Positions 43,778-51,725 of a stretch of DNA of 64,000 bases are shown piece by piece. Position 1 is the stretch's first letter. Every line of letters begins with the position of its first letter. The DNA comes from Emticicia sp. 21SJ11W-3 (GTDB taxonomy: Bacteria; Bacteroidota; Bacteroidia; Cytophagales; Spirosomataceae). Made by a program: the position numbers and the translations under genes. Location of the stretch: the NCBI RefSeq assembly GCF_024138715.1, contig NZ_CP092074.1:4092001-4156000 (forward strand), written 5' to 3'. The notes under the pieces were generated by a model. It had not been told where the DNA came from, did no database searches, and saw nothing but the letters and a program-made list of their open reading frames with translations.

Positions 43778-45037
43778 CTATTCTTCCAGAAAATCCAGGT
43801 CTTTTCCGTGTGTTTCCTGGATGGTAAGTGTAGAATAAAACCCGATAGCAAAACATAGTGCGCCTACTATGGCACCGGCTATAATTACCCCCTGGTCGGG
43901 TTTAAAAAACTTGTATATGATGGTCATAATTACCACTGTACCACGCACCATATTGGGTATGGTTGTGGCAGCAGTTGCCCTCAGATTAGTGCCAAACTGC
44001 TCGGCTCCTACTGTTACAAACATGGCCCAATAGCCGGTTCCCAAGCCCAGCCAGCAACACATGGCGTATAATAAATCGGGGCTTTTGATACTTCCTGAAA
44101 ACAAGAATACCAGCACACCAACAAAAGCAAAGGCCATCATGGCTGCAATGGCTTTTTTGCGCGAATGAAACAAATGGCTGATAAACCCACTGAAAAAATC
44201 ACCTACCGAAATACCCACATACGCCCACATAATGGCCAGCCCCGGGTCTACTTTTTCTGTTATGCCCATGGCTTCACCAAACTCGTTACTAAAATAGGTT
44301 AAAATACCTATACAAAACCAGGTTGGCAGCCCAATGCCTATACATTTCAGGTATTTTATAAGCCGCTCGCCATCAGTAAAAAAGGCAAAAAAATTACCTT
44401 TCTGTACATGAGACTTCTTCTCTATGTCTTTATAAATACCAGATTCTATAACCCCTACCCTAAGGAGCATAAGGGCAATACCCAGGCCACCACCAATCAG
44501 ATAGGCGATGGTCCAGTCGCCAGATAATTTTACCGTAAAAGTAGCTACAACCGCCCCGCAAAGCCCGATACCCGCTACCAGCGATGTACCTATGGCACGC
44601 AAATTTTTAGGTAAAACCTCTGAAACCAGCGTAATACCAGCACCCAGCTCGCCCGCAAGCCCTATACCGGCAATAAATCGCAGCCATTTGTAAGCCTCTA
44701 CCTTATCTATAAAATTGATATGCGGTATAAACCCACAGGCAATATTAGCAAGCGAATAAGTAATAATTGAACCAAACAAAACAGACAACCGGCCCTTTTT
44801 ATCACCTAAAACACCCCATAAGATACCCCCAATCAATAAACCTATCATCTGAAAATTGATGATGGTTGTACCCACTGACGATATTTCTTCTTTTGAGGTA
44901 AGGCCGAGGCTTTCAAGGCTCTGAACACGCACAATGCCAAACAACTGGAGGTCGTATATATCAACAAAATAACCAAGGGCAGCAACAATTACAGGCAGGC
45001 TAAACAAATGCTGTAATGTGGTTTTTTCTTGCTTCAT
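43778..45037 (-). CDS. MFS transporter (metabolite:H+ symporter-like)
   Basis: A 419-residue, twelve-helix major facilitator. The first helix carries acidic residues in ALGYFVDIYDLQLFGIV, as in aromatic-acid, shikimate or carboxylate symporters; the loop 2-3 motif is GVLGDKKGRLSVLFGS, and RFIAGIGLAGELGAGITLVSE is the helix-4/5 signature of the sugar/metabolite:H+ branch. The substrate is unknown; small carboxylates fit best. It is monocistronic, near a DUF1080 gene that is separated by its own terminator. Confidence 0.86.
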   Translation of the reverse strand: MKQEKTTLQHLFSLPVIVAALGYFVDIYDLQLFGIVRVQSLESLGLTSKEEISSVGTTIINFQMIGLLIGGILWGVLGDKKGRLSVLFGSIITYSLANIACGFIPHINFIDKVEAYKWLRFIAGIGLAGELGAGITLVSEVLPKNLRAIGTSLVAGIGLCGAVVATFTVKLSGDWTIAYLIGGGLGIALMLLRVGVIESGIYKDIEKKSHVQKGNFFAFFTDGERLIKYLKCIGIGLPTWFCIGILTYFSNEFGEAMGITEKVDPGLAIMWAYVGISVGDFFSGFISHLFHSRKKAIAAMMAFAFVGVLVFLFSGSIKSPDLLYAMCCWLGLGTGYWAMFVTVGAEQFGTNLRATAATTIPNMVRGTVVIMTIIYKFFKPDQGVIIAGAIVGALCFAIGFYSTLTIQETHGKDLDFLEE

Positions 45038-45157
45038 AAAGTTTAGGTTTTTAATATTTCTGGGGTTGGGTGTGTGTTATAACCAATGGTTCTGATGGTA
45101 AATCAGGCCTTGTTTTTTGTCTTTCAGATTAAAACAAATCGCATTAGGCTAAAAAAG

Positions 45158-45184
45158 ACCCTCTCCTTAAAATAAAGAGAGGGG
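45158..45184 (-). terminator. Terminator of the DUF1080 gene
   Basis: CCTCTC / GAGAGG hairpin; read on the minus strand it is followed by a CTTTTTT tract. It lies about 40 bp after the DUF1080 stop codon. Confidence 0.7.
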
Positions 45185-45221
45185 AAGTACATAATTTCGT
45201 TTCAAAGCACAAGGCTGGCTA

Positions 45222-45830
45222 TTACAATTCTTTTACAACAATGTTTTTCCATCTTACCTTTATGCCGCCACCGCTATGAATCTGCAAGGCAAGTATTCCA
45301 TCTCTTTCGCCTATTTTCGGGTCATCAAGTTTAATCATTTCTGTGCCATTCAAGATAGTAGTAACCACGTTGTCAACCACTCTCACGGTCATTGTATTCC
45401 ATTCGCCCATTTTCAATGCCTTGTCTTTAGCTGGGTCAGGTTTAATTAACCATCCACGGCCATGAGACTCATAAATACCGCCGGTTGAATGACCCGGAGG
45501 CGCTACCTCTGCCTGCCAGCCTGTTATGGTAGTGCCGGTAATAGACGAATGAAAAAACACGCCACTATTACCGTCAGCCTCTTGTTTAAAATCTAGTGTC
45601 AGTTCAAAATTTTTGAATTTCTTTTCTGTGCCCAGGTAACCATATTGCTTATCGGGCCCGCTTTCACAAACCAGAATACCGTCTTCTACATACCATTTTT
45701 CAGTACCGTAAACCACCCATCCCTTCAGGTCTTTACCATTAAAAAGTTTTTGTCCTTTGCTCTTTTGTGCAAAGCTTAAAGCAGAAATCAACAGAAATGT
45801 AAAAGTTAGGAAACTTAGTTTTGTCTTCAT
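45222..45830 (-). CDS. Secreted DUF1080 (3-keto-disaccharide hydrolase-type) protein
   Basis: A 202-residue exported protein (signal peptide ending LSFAQ-K, residue 22) with one DUF1080 domain: GQKLFNGKDLKGWVVYG, WYVEDGILVCESG, FKNFELTLDFKQEADGNSGVFFHS, GGIYESHGRGWL, EWNTMTVRVVDNVVTTILNG and ILALQIHSGGGIKVRWKNIVV. Related domains cleave 3-keto-glucosides or are concanavalin-like lectins. The motif GNSGVFFHS is the family signature. It fits with ThuA and lectin-like proteins elsewhere in the window, suggesting glycoside processing. Confidence 0.9.
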   Translation of the reverse strand: MKTKLSFLTFTFLLISALSFAQKSKGQKLFNGKDLKGWVVYGTEKWYVEDGILVCESGPDKQYGYLGTEKKFKNFELTLDFKQEADGNSGVFFHSSITGTTITGWQAEVAPPGHSTGGIYESHGRGWLIKPDPAKDKALKMGEWNTMTVRVVDNVVTTILNGTEMIKLDDPKIGERDGILALQIHSGGGIKVRWKNIVVKEL

Positions 45831-45906
45831 TTTGAATAGAGTTTATTTACTGTTACAAAGAAAAGATAAATTTCTTATCTTGCATCACCAAGCAAAAACT
45901 ATTTCT

Positions 45907-46647
45907 ATGCCAACGCGGATAATCTGTGGTTTTCTTTTGTCATTTTCCTTTTTGGGTACATTTTGTTTTGCTCAAAACTCATTATCAAAAGAAACTTTTG
46001 ACGGGCAAATCAATAAAGCCCCAGTGCTGATGACCCTCACATTTGACGACAACCTCATCTACGGCACACTGGTTTATAAACGCGTGGGGCAGGCCATTAA
46101 GGTAATAGGCTCGCTTGAAAACGGACAGGTTTTATTATATGAATTTGACCCGAAAGCAGAGGTTACCGGCGTATTTTTCGGCACAAAAAAAGGGAATGAA
46201 ATAACCGGTACGTGGTCTAAACCAAGTATCAATAAAGAGCAGATATTTACACTAAAGAAAACCTCTGAAATAAAAACGCAAACAGACCCCGTAAGTGTTA
46301 CTGGCACTTATGCTTATAATTTTGGCAAAGAAGGTGGTGCGGGTATGTTATCGGTGAGCCAGACCGGCCGCGAACGCATAGTGGTAGAAATGCAGGCCTA
46401 CAGAGGCGCCCCCAGCTACAATCAGGCTACTATTGAAAAAACCACTTTGAAACTTGCAGGGAATCAGGCCATCTATGAAAACAACGAGTTTGGCAAGTGC
46501 AAACTGAAACTTTTGTTCTTTGAAGGCGGTGCAGCCATTATTTATCAGGACGAAGCCTTTGAATGCGGGTTCGGCAATGGTGCTACTGTTACGGGCAACT
46601 ATCTGAAAACCGACAACAAACCCACAAAATTTGAAAAACAGGATTAA
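45907..46647 (+). CDS. Secreted protein of unknown function
   Basis: About 246 residues from the ATG at 45907, which opens a signal peptide (MPTRIICGFLLSFSFLGTFCFA-Q). The frame extends upstream to 45757 but overlaps the divergent DUF1080 gene, so that is rejected. The mature protein looks like two similar beta-rich halves, with FDGQINKAPVLMTLTFDDNLIYGTLVY in the first and TGTYAYNFGKEGGAGMLSVSQTG in the second. I do not recognise the family. A near-consensus TATCTTGC box lies at about 45877. Confidence 0.7.
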   Translation: MPTRIICGFLLSFSFLGTFCFAQNSLSKETFDGQINKAPVLMTLTFDDNLIYGTLVYKRVGQAIKVIGSLENGQVLLYEFDPKAEVTGVFFGTKKGNEITGTWSKPSINKEQIFTLKKTSEIKTQTDPVSVTGTYAYNFGKEGGAGMLSVSQTGRERIVVEMQAYRGAPSYNQATIEKTTLKLAGNQAIYENNEFGKCKLKLLFFEGGAAIIYQDEAFECGFGNGATVTGNYLKTDNKPTKFEKQD

Positions 46648-46772
46648 GTAATTAGAACAAACATCGATATTCTCATTTTCTCTCGGTGCAACTGCCACAT
46701 ACATTTGCCGAAAAAACAAGCAATAAAAAAAATATCATCTTCCACTGATTTTAAAACTTATGGTTTTAGCAA

Positions 46773-46823
46773 TATCGTATACCTCTGTTCGGCTGAAATT
46801 CAGCCGAACAGAGGTATACGATA
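46773..46823. repeat. Perfect 51-bp palindrome
   Basis: Two 25-bp arms, 46773-46797 and 46799-46823, are exact reverse complements around a single central base (A46798). The arm begins TATCGTATACCTCTGTTC and ends GGCTGAA. It lies 16 bp past the stop of the minus-strand secreted protein and 125 bp past the plus-strand gene. No T-tract follows on either strand, so a simple intrinsic terminator is only one reading. Confidence 0.9.
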
Positions 46824-46839
46824 CAGGATTTTCGGAACA

Positions 46840-47199
46840 TTAAGGTATAATCACTATTCTTATTTTACTTGATTTAGAATAACAGTTACTAAATGCATTA
46901 TCAAAAAATACTTTACCATATGGGTTTAGAACCACATTACCTGTATAAACCATTGTACTGTTCATATATATCTCAAATTTGAAATTTGTTTGGACACCTA
47001 AATTACTAATTACTTCAAAGTTATTATTACATGTATGCTGCCCGTTAATTACGTCATATGAAAAAGCAAAGTCGTGAGGATTTTGCCCCTGATTGTTATA
47101 AACATCAATAGTAGCATATAGGTTGTTAAAAGTTTGTGCTGAAACTTGTTCTGCACCAAATAGCAATAAAATCATTATTACTGATTTGAAAAATTTCAT
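46840..47199 (-). CDS. Small secreted protein, unknown
   Basis: About 119 residues from the ATG at 47199, which gives a signal peptide (MKFFKSVIMILLLFGAEQVSA-Q); upstream ATGs at 47205 and 47253 are in frame but less likely. The mature part is short and beta-rich (NLYATIDVYNNQGQNPHDFAF, GVQTNFKFEIYMNSTMVYTG) with two cysteines (HTCNNNF, SNCYSK) that may form a disulfide. No family recognised. It lies in the A/T-rich stretch next to the palindrome. Confidence 0.6.
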   Translation of the reverse strand: MKFFKSVIMILLLFGAEQVSAQTFNNLYATIDVYNNQGQNPHDFAFSYDVINGQHTCNNNFEVISNLGVQTNFKFEIYMNSTMVYTGNVVLNPYGKVFFDNAFSNCYSKSSKIRIVIIP

Positions 47200-47519
47200 A
47201 TTCATAATCTTTTGAATTAGTTTAGAATTAATATTGATACAAATGCACATCAATTAACTTATGTATTTACAATAGCCTTTTATATCTGCCTGACAATACT
47301 ATTGGTTACCGACTACAACCTTCAATATCATAGCTTATCCTCTTATTTGGACACATATTCATCTACAATAGAATTGTTAGTCTTTGTGTCTAAGGTTCTT
47401 AAAACGGCCTTGTCAACATTTCGTTCAAAGAACGGTATTGGATAATCAGAACTTACACGCCACGAATCTTTCAATTAGTCTCATTATAAATTCCGAAACC
47501 CACTTTGCTGCATGGTCAT
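47200..47519. other. Intergenic A/T-rich region before the IS element
   Basis: About 320 bp with no supported gene, RNA or repeat. Its right edge adjoins the separated 3' end of the gene disrupted by the IS element. Confidence 0.4.
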
Positions 47520-47562
47520 TTATTCATCTTTATTGAAATAAAAACTAAAGGCACTATAAATT
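47520..47562 (-). pseudogene. Separated 3' end of the IS-disrupted secreted protein
   Basis: Read on the minus strand after the target repeat, this stretch encodes YSAFSFYFNKDE and a TAA stop. Joined to codon 118 of the gene fragment on the other side of the element it continues in frame (NPSI-YSAFSFYFNKDE), giving a 130-residue protein. It is now cut off from its start. Confidence 0.7.
47558..47562. repeat. Left copy of the IS target duplication
   Basis: AAATT, repeated at 48797-48801. The true duplication may be 3-5 bp; IS3-family elements usually make 3-4 (sometimes 5) bp. Confidence 0.55.
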
Positions 47563-47619
47563 ATAGTTCCCCCCTAAAATAGTACCAGTAGTTAAGTTGA
47601 AAAGACTTAACTTACACCG

Positions 47620-47898
47620 ATGAAAAAGACAAAGCGGAAGTTTACTACAGAGTTCAAATTACAGGTAATTCTGGATGCCTTGACTGAAAGGCAAACCTTA
47701 TCGGCATTAAGCCAAAAGTACGGATTGCACAGCAACCAGATTTCGCTATGGAAGCAGGATTTTCTCAATAAAGCCAAACAGATTTTGCAGGCGAAGCCTG
47801 CAAATACTTCTGAGCAGGATATGGAGAAGAAGGAACTTTACAGTAAAATTGGTCAGTTACAGATGGAAGTTGATTTTCTTAAAAAAAAGTTATCCTGA
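47620..47898 (+). CDS. IS3 transposase OrfA (helix-turn-helix)
   Basis: A 92-residue IS3/IS911-type OrfA. An N-terminal helix-turn-helix (KFTTEFKLQVILDALTERQT, LSALSQKYGLHSNQISLWKQDF) binds the element ends, and a C-terminal leucine-zipper-like helix (KKELYSKIGQLQMEVDFLKKK) mediates multimerisation. The frame ends just after the A8-G slippery run (47881-47889); a -1 shift there joins it to OrfB to give the full transposase. Confidence 0.92.
   Translation: MKKTKRKFTTEFKLQVILDALTERQTLSALSQKYGLHSNQISLWKQDFLNKAKQILQAKPANTSEQDMEKKELYSKIGQLQMEVDFLKKKLS
47883..47889 (+). other. -1 programmed frameshift heptamer A AAA AAG
   Basis: In the OrfA frame the codons are AAA AAA AAG; slipping by -1 continues as VILTDISVRYSWLD into OrfB without a stop. 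This is the standard IS3-family control of transposase production. Confidence 0.85.
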
Positions 47899-48779
47899 CT
47901 GACATCTCGGTACGATATAGTTGGTTAGATACGCATGAGCAGTTGAGTATCCGCAAACAAAGCGAACTGCTTTATATTGCTCGTTCAAGGCTGTATTACA
48001 AGCCTAAGTCGGAGGGTTTAGTCAATTTACACCTGATGCGATTAATTGATGAGCAATATACCCGAACGCCGTTTTATGGTGTTCCTCGCATGTACGAGTA
48101 TCTACAAAGGGCTTGTCCTAGGTGGATACTTAATAAAAAGCGAATTGAACGCCTGTATGCAAAGATGGGATTACGAGCCGTTTTGCCAGGTCCGCATACC
48201 TCAAAACCCGATCCGAAGGCAACATATCGGTTTCCGTATTTGCTAAAAGGGTTAGAAATAGAACGAGCGAATCAGGTTTGGGCAGCCGACATAACCTACA
48301 TCCCGATGAGTAGAGGATACCTGTATCTGTACGCTATTATTGACCTTTACAGCCGTTTCATTGTACATTGGGGAGTATCCAACTCGATGAATGCCGAGCG
48401 GTGTACCACCCTCACACGAGAGGCGATTGTACAGAGTGGAATACCGACTATTTTTAACACAGATCAGGGAAGTCAATTTACTTCAGTCTGCTTCCAGAAT
48501 CTGATTAGAGAGTTCGGTATCAGCATGAGTATGGATGGTAAAGGAAGGGCGATTGATAATATTTTTATTGAGAGATTTTGGCGAACTCTCAAATATGAGT
48601 ATGTTTACCTTAACCCAGCCAACGGAGGGCTTCAGTTTTACTTTGGATTAGATGAATACATCAGATATTATAATTTTCAAAGACCCCATGAGGCAATTGA
48701 AAAAATGACACCTGCCTCCAAATATGGCATTCAAAATTTAACTAATTTTTCAACCAAATATTCAACTTCGCTGGTTTAA
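47889..48779 (+). CDS. IS3 transposase OrfB (rve integrase core, DDE)
   Basis: The OrfB frame is open from the slippery site to 48779 (about 296 residues including the joined part; a possible independent TTG start lies at 47943). It has an HTH_21-type region (LHLMRLIDEQYTRTPFYGVPRMYEYL) and the retroviral integrase core: first Asp in WAADITYIPM, second Asp in FNTDQGSQFTS, and the Glu in IERFWRTLKYEYVYL, followed by YNFQRPHEAIEKMTPASKY. These catalyse DNA cleavage and strand transfer. No disabling stop is seen. Confidence 0.93.
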   Translation, partial: VILTDISVRYSWLDTHEQLSIRKQSELLYIARSRLYYKPKSEGLVNLHLMRLIDEQYTRTPFYGVPRMYEYLQRACPRWILNKKRIERLYAKMGLRAVLPGPHTSKPDPKATYRFPYLLKGLEIERANQVWAADITYIPMSRGYLYLYAIIDLYSRFIVHWGVSNSMNAERCTTLTREAIVQSGIPTIFNTDQGSQFTSVCFQNLIREFGISMSMDGKGRAIDNIFIERFWRTLKYEYVYLNPANGGLQFYFGLDEYIRYYNFQRPHEAIEKMTPASKYGIQNLTNFSTKYSTSLV

Positions 48780-49151
48780 GTTTGGGGGTAAGTTAAAAAT
48801 TGATGGATTCTTCCCACTTGATTTATCCACATTCATTTTACTGTCTCTATGTTCGAGAGCTTCGGTATATGTAGAAAAATAGATAGCCACCTTGGTAAGG
48901 TACCTTGACCCTGTTTGTCTGTAAATATAACTGTTAAATTGTGATTCTAATTTTCCAGTGGCTATGCTTGCCCAATCACCAGAACGATAATTATCTACCT
49001 TAAAAGAAAAAATATTGGTATAATATGTTGTTTTTGAAGCCCCATCATTAACATTACAATAAGTATAATAAGTGATAGTTTCTTCTTTTTGCGCATGCGC
49101 CTTGTTTGCCATTATTACTAATACAAACAACATTGTTGCTAATTTTTTCAT
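48762..49151 (-). pseudogene. Small secreted protein truncated by the IS3 element
   Basis: The frame begins with a signal peptide (MKKLATMLFVLVIMANKAHA-Q) and a beta-rich body (YYTNIFSFKVDNYRSGDWASI, SRYLTKVAIYFSTYTEALEHRDS). Native sequence ends at Ile118 (KNPSI); residues 119-129 (FNLPPNLNQRS) are encoded by the right end of the IS element, whose sequence supplies the stop at 48762. The lost C-terminus (12 residues) is found at 47520-47562. Whether the altered protein still works is unknown. It is 21 bp downstream of the next gene and was probably its operon partner. Confidence 0.8.
48797..48801. repeat. Right copy of the IS target duplication
   Basis: AAATT, matching 47558-47562. Confidence 0.55.
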
Positions 49152-49172
49152 TTTGTTTTAGTTTTAAAATAT

Positions 49173-50069
49173 TTAGTCAAATTTTAAAGGTTCAGGTGCG
49201 CCACAAAGTTTACGCAAGTGGTTAAATGCCTTGTAAATTTGACTGTTTTCTATTGATTCAATACTAGCCTTCCCATAAAATAGAGGCAAATAATTATCCG
49301 TTTCTTTTTCATTTCCCTTTTCATAAAACTGGATGAAATAAGTTGCTGACGACACTCCTTCTCCCTGCCTGTACATTGGCGAGATTCTAACAATATCGCT
49401 CAAGCTGACATGAATGCCCAAATTTTCATTAGAATATCTGTAAGAAACGTGCAAATCAAAGTCATTAATATTGTATTTGGATTGAGTTAATTTAGCCTTA
49501 ATATTTTGATAAGAATACATATTTTGAATGTTACCATACCTTCCATCCCCCTCTACATGTTTAATCTGGCTTAGATAGCCATTTATATATTTCACGGTTT
49601 CATCAAAAGAAGGTTTGCCCGGAAACTTACTCTCAATAGTGATCCGACTCAAATGTATAAATGCAGCCTCTAAGTTTTCATCCTTCTCTTTAAATATAGA
49701 ACCATTTATGAAAATATAATCAACATAGTCTGTGAATGTATTTTCTCCGGTAACATTAAGATACCCCTTCGATATTACACTATTCTCTTTTTTAAATTTA
49801 AGCATCAAATTCCATTTGCTAAAGTTAATTTCTTCAAAATCAGTCCAATCCATAATTTTATGTTCCTCTCTTCTCTTTCCACCCTTTAGTATTAAAATTA
49901 TTTCATTTCCTGTAAATGATATTTTATCATATTCTTCTTTTAAAGAATTCTGAAGTCTGCTATTTATGTAGCTAATTGTTTCCTCTTTACTTGAAGCAGT
50001 TGAAAACCTTTGAGCGTCTGCTTGTGAAATACAAATAATAAATAATACGATTGATAGGGTATAATTCAT
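49173..50069 (-). CDS. Secreted protein with two tandem copies of an unknown domain
   Basis: A 298-residue exported protein (MNYTLSIVLFIICISQADA-Q). It appears to hold two related units: SKEETISYINSRLQNSL ... LEAAFIHLSRI (about 25-148) and PSFDETVKYINGYLSQI ... IYKAFNHLRKLCGA (about 156-292). The shared pattern is ET-[IV]-x-YIN-x-x-L at the start and AF-x-HL near the end of each. I recognise no named family, although similar YIN/AFNHL proteins are common in Bacteroidota. It is A/T-rich and lies just upstream of the IS-truncated gene on the same strand. Confidence 0.7.
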   Translation of the reverse strand: MNYTLSIVLFIICISQADAQRFSTASSKEETISYINSRLQNSLKEEYDKISFTGNEIILILKGGKRREEHKIMDWTDFEEINFSKWNLMLKFKKENSVISKGYLNVTGENTFTDYVDYIFINGSIFKEKDENLEAAFIHLSRITIESKFPGKPSFDETVKYINGYLSQIKHVEGDGRYGNIQNMYSYQNIKAKLTQSKYNINDFDLHVSYRYSNENLGIHVSLSDIVRISPMYRQGEGVSSATYFIQFYEKGNEKETDNYLPLFYGKASIESIENSQIYKAFNHLRKLCGAPEPLKFD

Positions 50070-50136
50070 TTAGTTAAATTTTAGGGATTCTTTTTTAGAC
50101 CTGGTATTTTAAAATCTATACGTAGCAGATAATATG

Positions 50137-50586
50137 CTAATGCACCCAGTTTTCTTGCCAATACTCATTACCGGAGTAATATAAACGCATTTCTTTTTTT
50201 GCAGCATTCAGGGCTTCTCCGACAGTGTTTCCAAACCCTACAGCATAAGCCGATTTTAAACAATTATAGCCACTTATTGGCTTTTTATAACGAAGAATCA
50301 CCGCACCCTTTTTTGAAGTAGATGAAAATATCATAACATTAGATGGGGAAACATTATACTGACTAGATAATAGGTCAGAAACTACCTTTGTTATATCTTT
50401 AAGTTTTCCGCCATTAATTTTGTAAGCATAGCCCACAGCTTCATTAAATTTCTTGCAACTGCCTGACATAGGCTTATAAGCAATACCTATTGCAATTTGA
50501 GCTTGTGAAACCGAAATTCCAAATGAAGTAAAAAACAGTAAAGTTAGTTGTATCACTATTATTGATTGTTTTCTTAATGGATTCAA
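50137..50586 (-). CDS. Small secreted protein, unknown
   Basis: A 149-residue protein with an N-terminal signal (about 1-29, IIVIQLTLLFFTSFGISVSQA-Q) and a single domain with IAIGIAYKPMSGSCKKFNEAVGYAY, MIFSSTSKKGAVILRYKKP and VGFGNTVGEALNAAKKEM. The last motif resembles DUF4189-like repeats (a small residue pattern with EALNAA), but the match is weak. First of three same-strand secreted genes (with 49173-50069 and 48762-49151), probably one operon. Confidence 0.6.
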   Translation of the reverse strand: MNPLRKQSIIVIQLTLLFFTSFGISVSQAQIAIGIAYKPMSGSCKKFNEAVGYAYKINGGKLKDITKVVSDLLSSQYNVSPSNVMIFSSTSKKGAVILRYKKPISGYNCLKSAYAVGFGNTVGEALNAAKKEMRLYYSGNEYWQENWVH

Positions 50587-50945
50587 AAGATTTAAAATTT
50601 AAAGTCACGATGTTACAGACTTGAGAATACAATACCGTACTCTAAACAACAGGACACAACAAATAACCTAAGAGAAAAGCTATAAATCCAGAAAAACCAT
50701 TCCATTCAATATTGTTTAATAGAATCTTGTCCCAAAAGCCAATCAACTTAGGACCCTGCACTGCTGAATCTCTTATTGGGAGCAATACTGCCTGAAAATT
50801 CACACTTTTTTCTCTTGGCATGGATGTTTATTTGTTCTGCAAAATTGTATATTTGATGATTCATGCACAATACCTCTTTTGGGGTATTTTTATTGAATGT
50901 CTATCACGTATTTACCTATTTATTTAGCAATGGCTGTTGTAAAGC
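50587..50945. other. 359-bp divergent intergenic region upstream of the PAS/LuxR regulator
   Basis: Holds a plus-strand TATATTTG box (50848-50855, matching TAnnTTTG) and, just after the expected start site, a short hairpin AATACCTC-TTTT-GGGGTATT (50869-50888) followed by TTT, at the 5' end of the regulator's leader. I see nothing supported in the rest. Confidence 0.4.
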
Positions 50946-51725
50946 ATGCAAAAGAAAAGTAGTATTACCTATCTTCAGTACCTTGAAAAAATCATGAGCC
51001 GGGACACAGGAAATCATGATTTTATTCAGCATATTGATGAAGTTGTTTCAGTCAGTAGGTTTTTAAAAAACTTTTCAGCGACTGTGTTTGTGGCCGATTT
51101 TCAAAATGGCACTTATCCGTACATCGGCGAAGGTATTGAAGATATTATAGGCCACTCAGCAGAGTCCATTATGGAAGGGGGGTTAATGTTTACTGCCCAT
51201 ATGATGCGTGTACCGGACTATATTGATAAGAAATGTATGATGGAGCAAGCGAAATTATACAATAATCTGAACGAGAAAAAACTATCTGACCTTCGTTTTA
51301 AAAGTATCTTCCCCATACTTGATAAACAAAAGAAAAAGAGATTTTATTACCAGCAATATAAACTCATTTTACAGGGTTATGAAGAGATACCGATTGGTTT
51401 CTATGGTTTTCTTTCTAAAGTACCGCTTGCAGGGGAAGAAAAAATAATCCAGCAGATAGAGGTATTAAATACTGAAAAAAATGAGTGGGAAGATTGCAGT
51501 AGTCTTGAGTTTTACCTTAATGTAGATGAGAATAAACTACTGAGCAAAAGAGAAATTGAGATATTGAAGTGGATTTCAGAAGGATTAAATAGTGTAGAGA
51601 TTGCGGCTAAACTTTATATAAGCGTACATACAGTAAAGACCCATAGAAAAAATATGCTCAAAAGAACCAACTCTGCAAATGCATCTGATTTAGTTTGTTA
51701 TGGAGTGGAGCATCATTTATTATAA
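50946..51725 (+). CDS. PAS-type sensor with LuxR-family helix-turn-helix
   Basis: A 259-residue regulator. The N-terminal part (about 30-180) resembles a PAS domain (FVADFQNGTYPYIGEGIEDIIGHSAESIMEGGLMF, YYQQYKLILQGYEEIPIGFYGFLSKV). The C-terminal 60 residues are a LuxR HTH: LSKREIEILKWISEGLNSVEIAAKLYISVHTVKTHRKNML. This arrangement (PAS-LuxR) is frequent in Bacteroidota; it would bind DNA in response to a small ligand or redox signal. It faces away from the secreted-protein operon, separated by 359 bp. Its target is unknown. Confidence 0.87.
   Translation: MQKKSSITYLQYLEKIMSRDTGNHDFIQHIDEVVSVSRFLKNFSATVFVADFQNGTYPYIGEGIEDIIGHSAESIMEGGLMFTAHMMRVPDYIDKKCMMEQAKLYNNLNEKKLSDLRFKSIFPILDKQKKKRFYYQQYKLILQGYEEIPIGFYGFLSKVPLAGEEKIIQQIEVLNTEKNEWEDCSSLEFYLNVDENKLLSKREIEILKWISEGLNSVEIAAKLYISVHTVKTHRKNMLKRTNSANASDLVCYGVEHHLL

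Larger units (their letters stand above)
47563..48796 (+). mobile_element. IS3-family insertion sequence (about 1.23 kb)
   Basis: An apparently complete element with two overlapping frames (orfA, orfB) joined by a -1 slippery site. Imperfect inverted ends share a TT(A/C)CCCCC block and a downstream ACCAG: AGTTCCCCCCTAAAATAG at the left, and ACTTACCCCCAAACTTAA as the reverse complement at the right. The flanks carry AAATT direct repeats. Removing the element and one repeat restores a coding frame on the opposite strand, which fixes the ends to within about 2 bp. Both transposase frames are undamaged, so it may be active. Other copies cannot be checked here. Confidence 0.88.

Noticed and set aside
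45757-45906. Upstream start of the 45907-46647 secreted protein
   Set aside because: It overlaps the divergent DUF1080 gene and lacks a signal peptide; the ATG at 45907 gives one.
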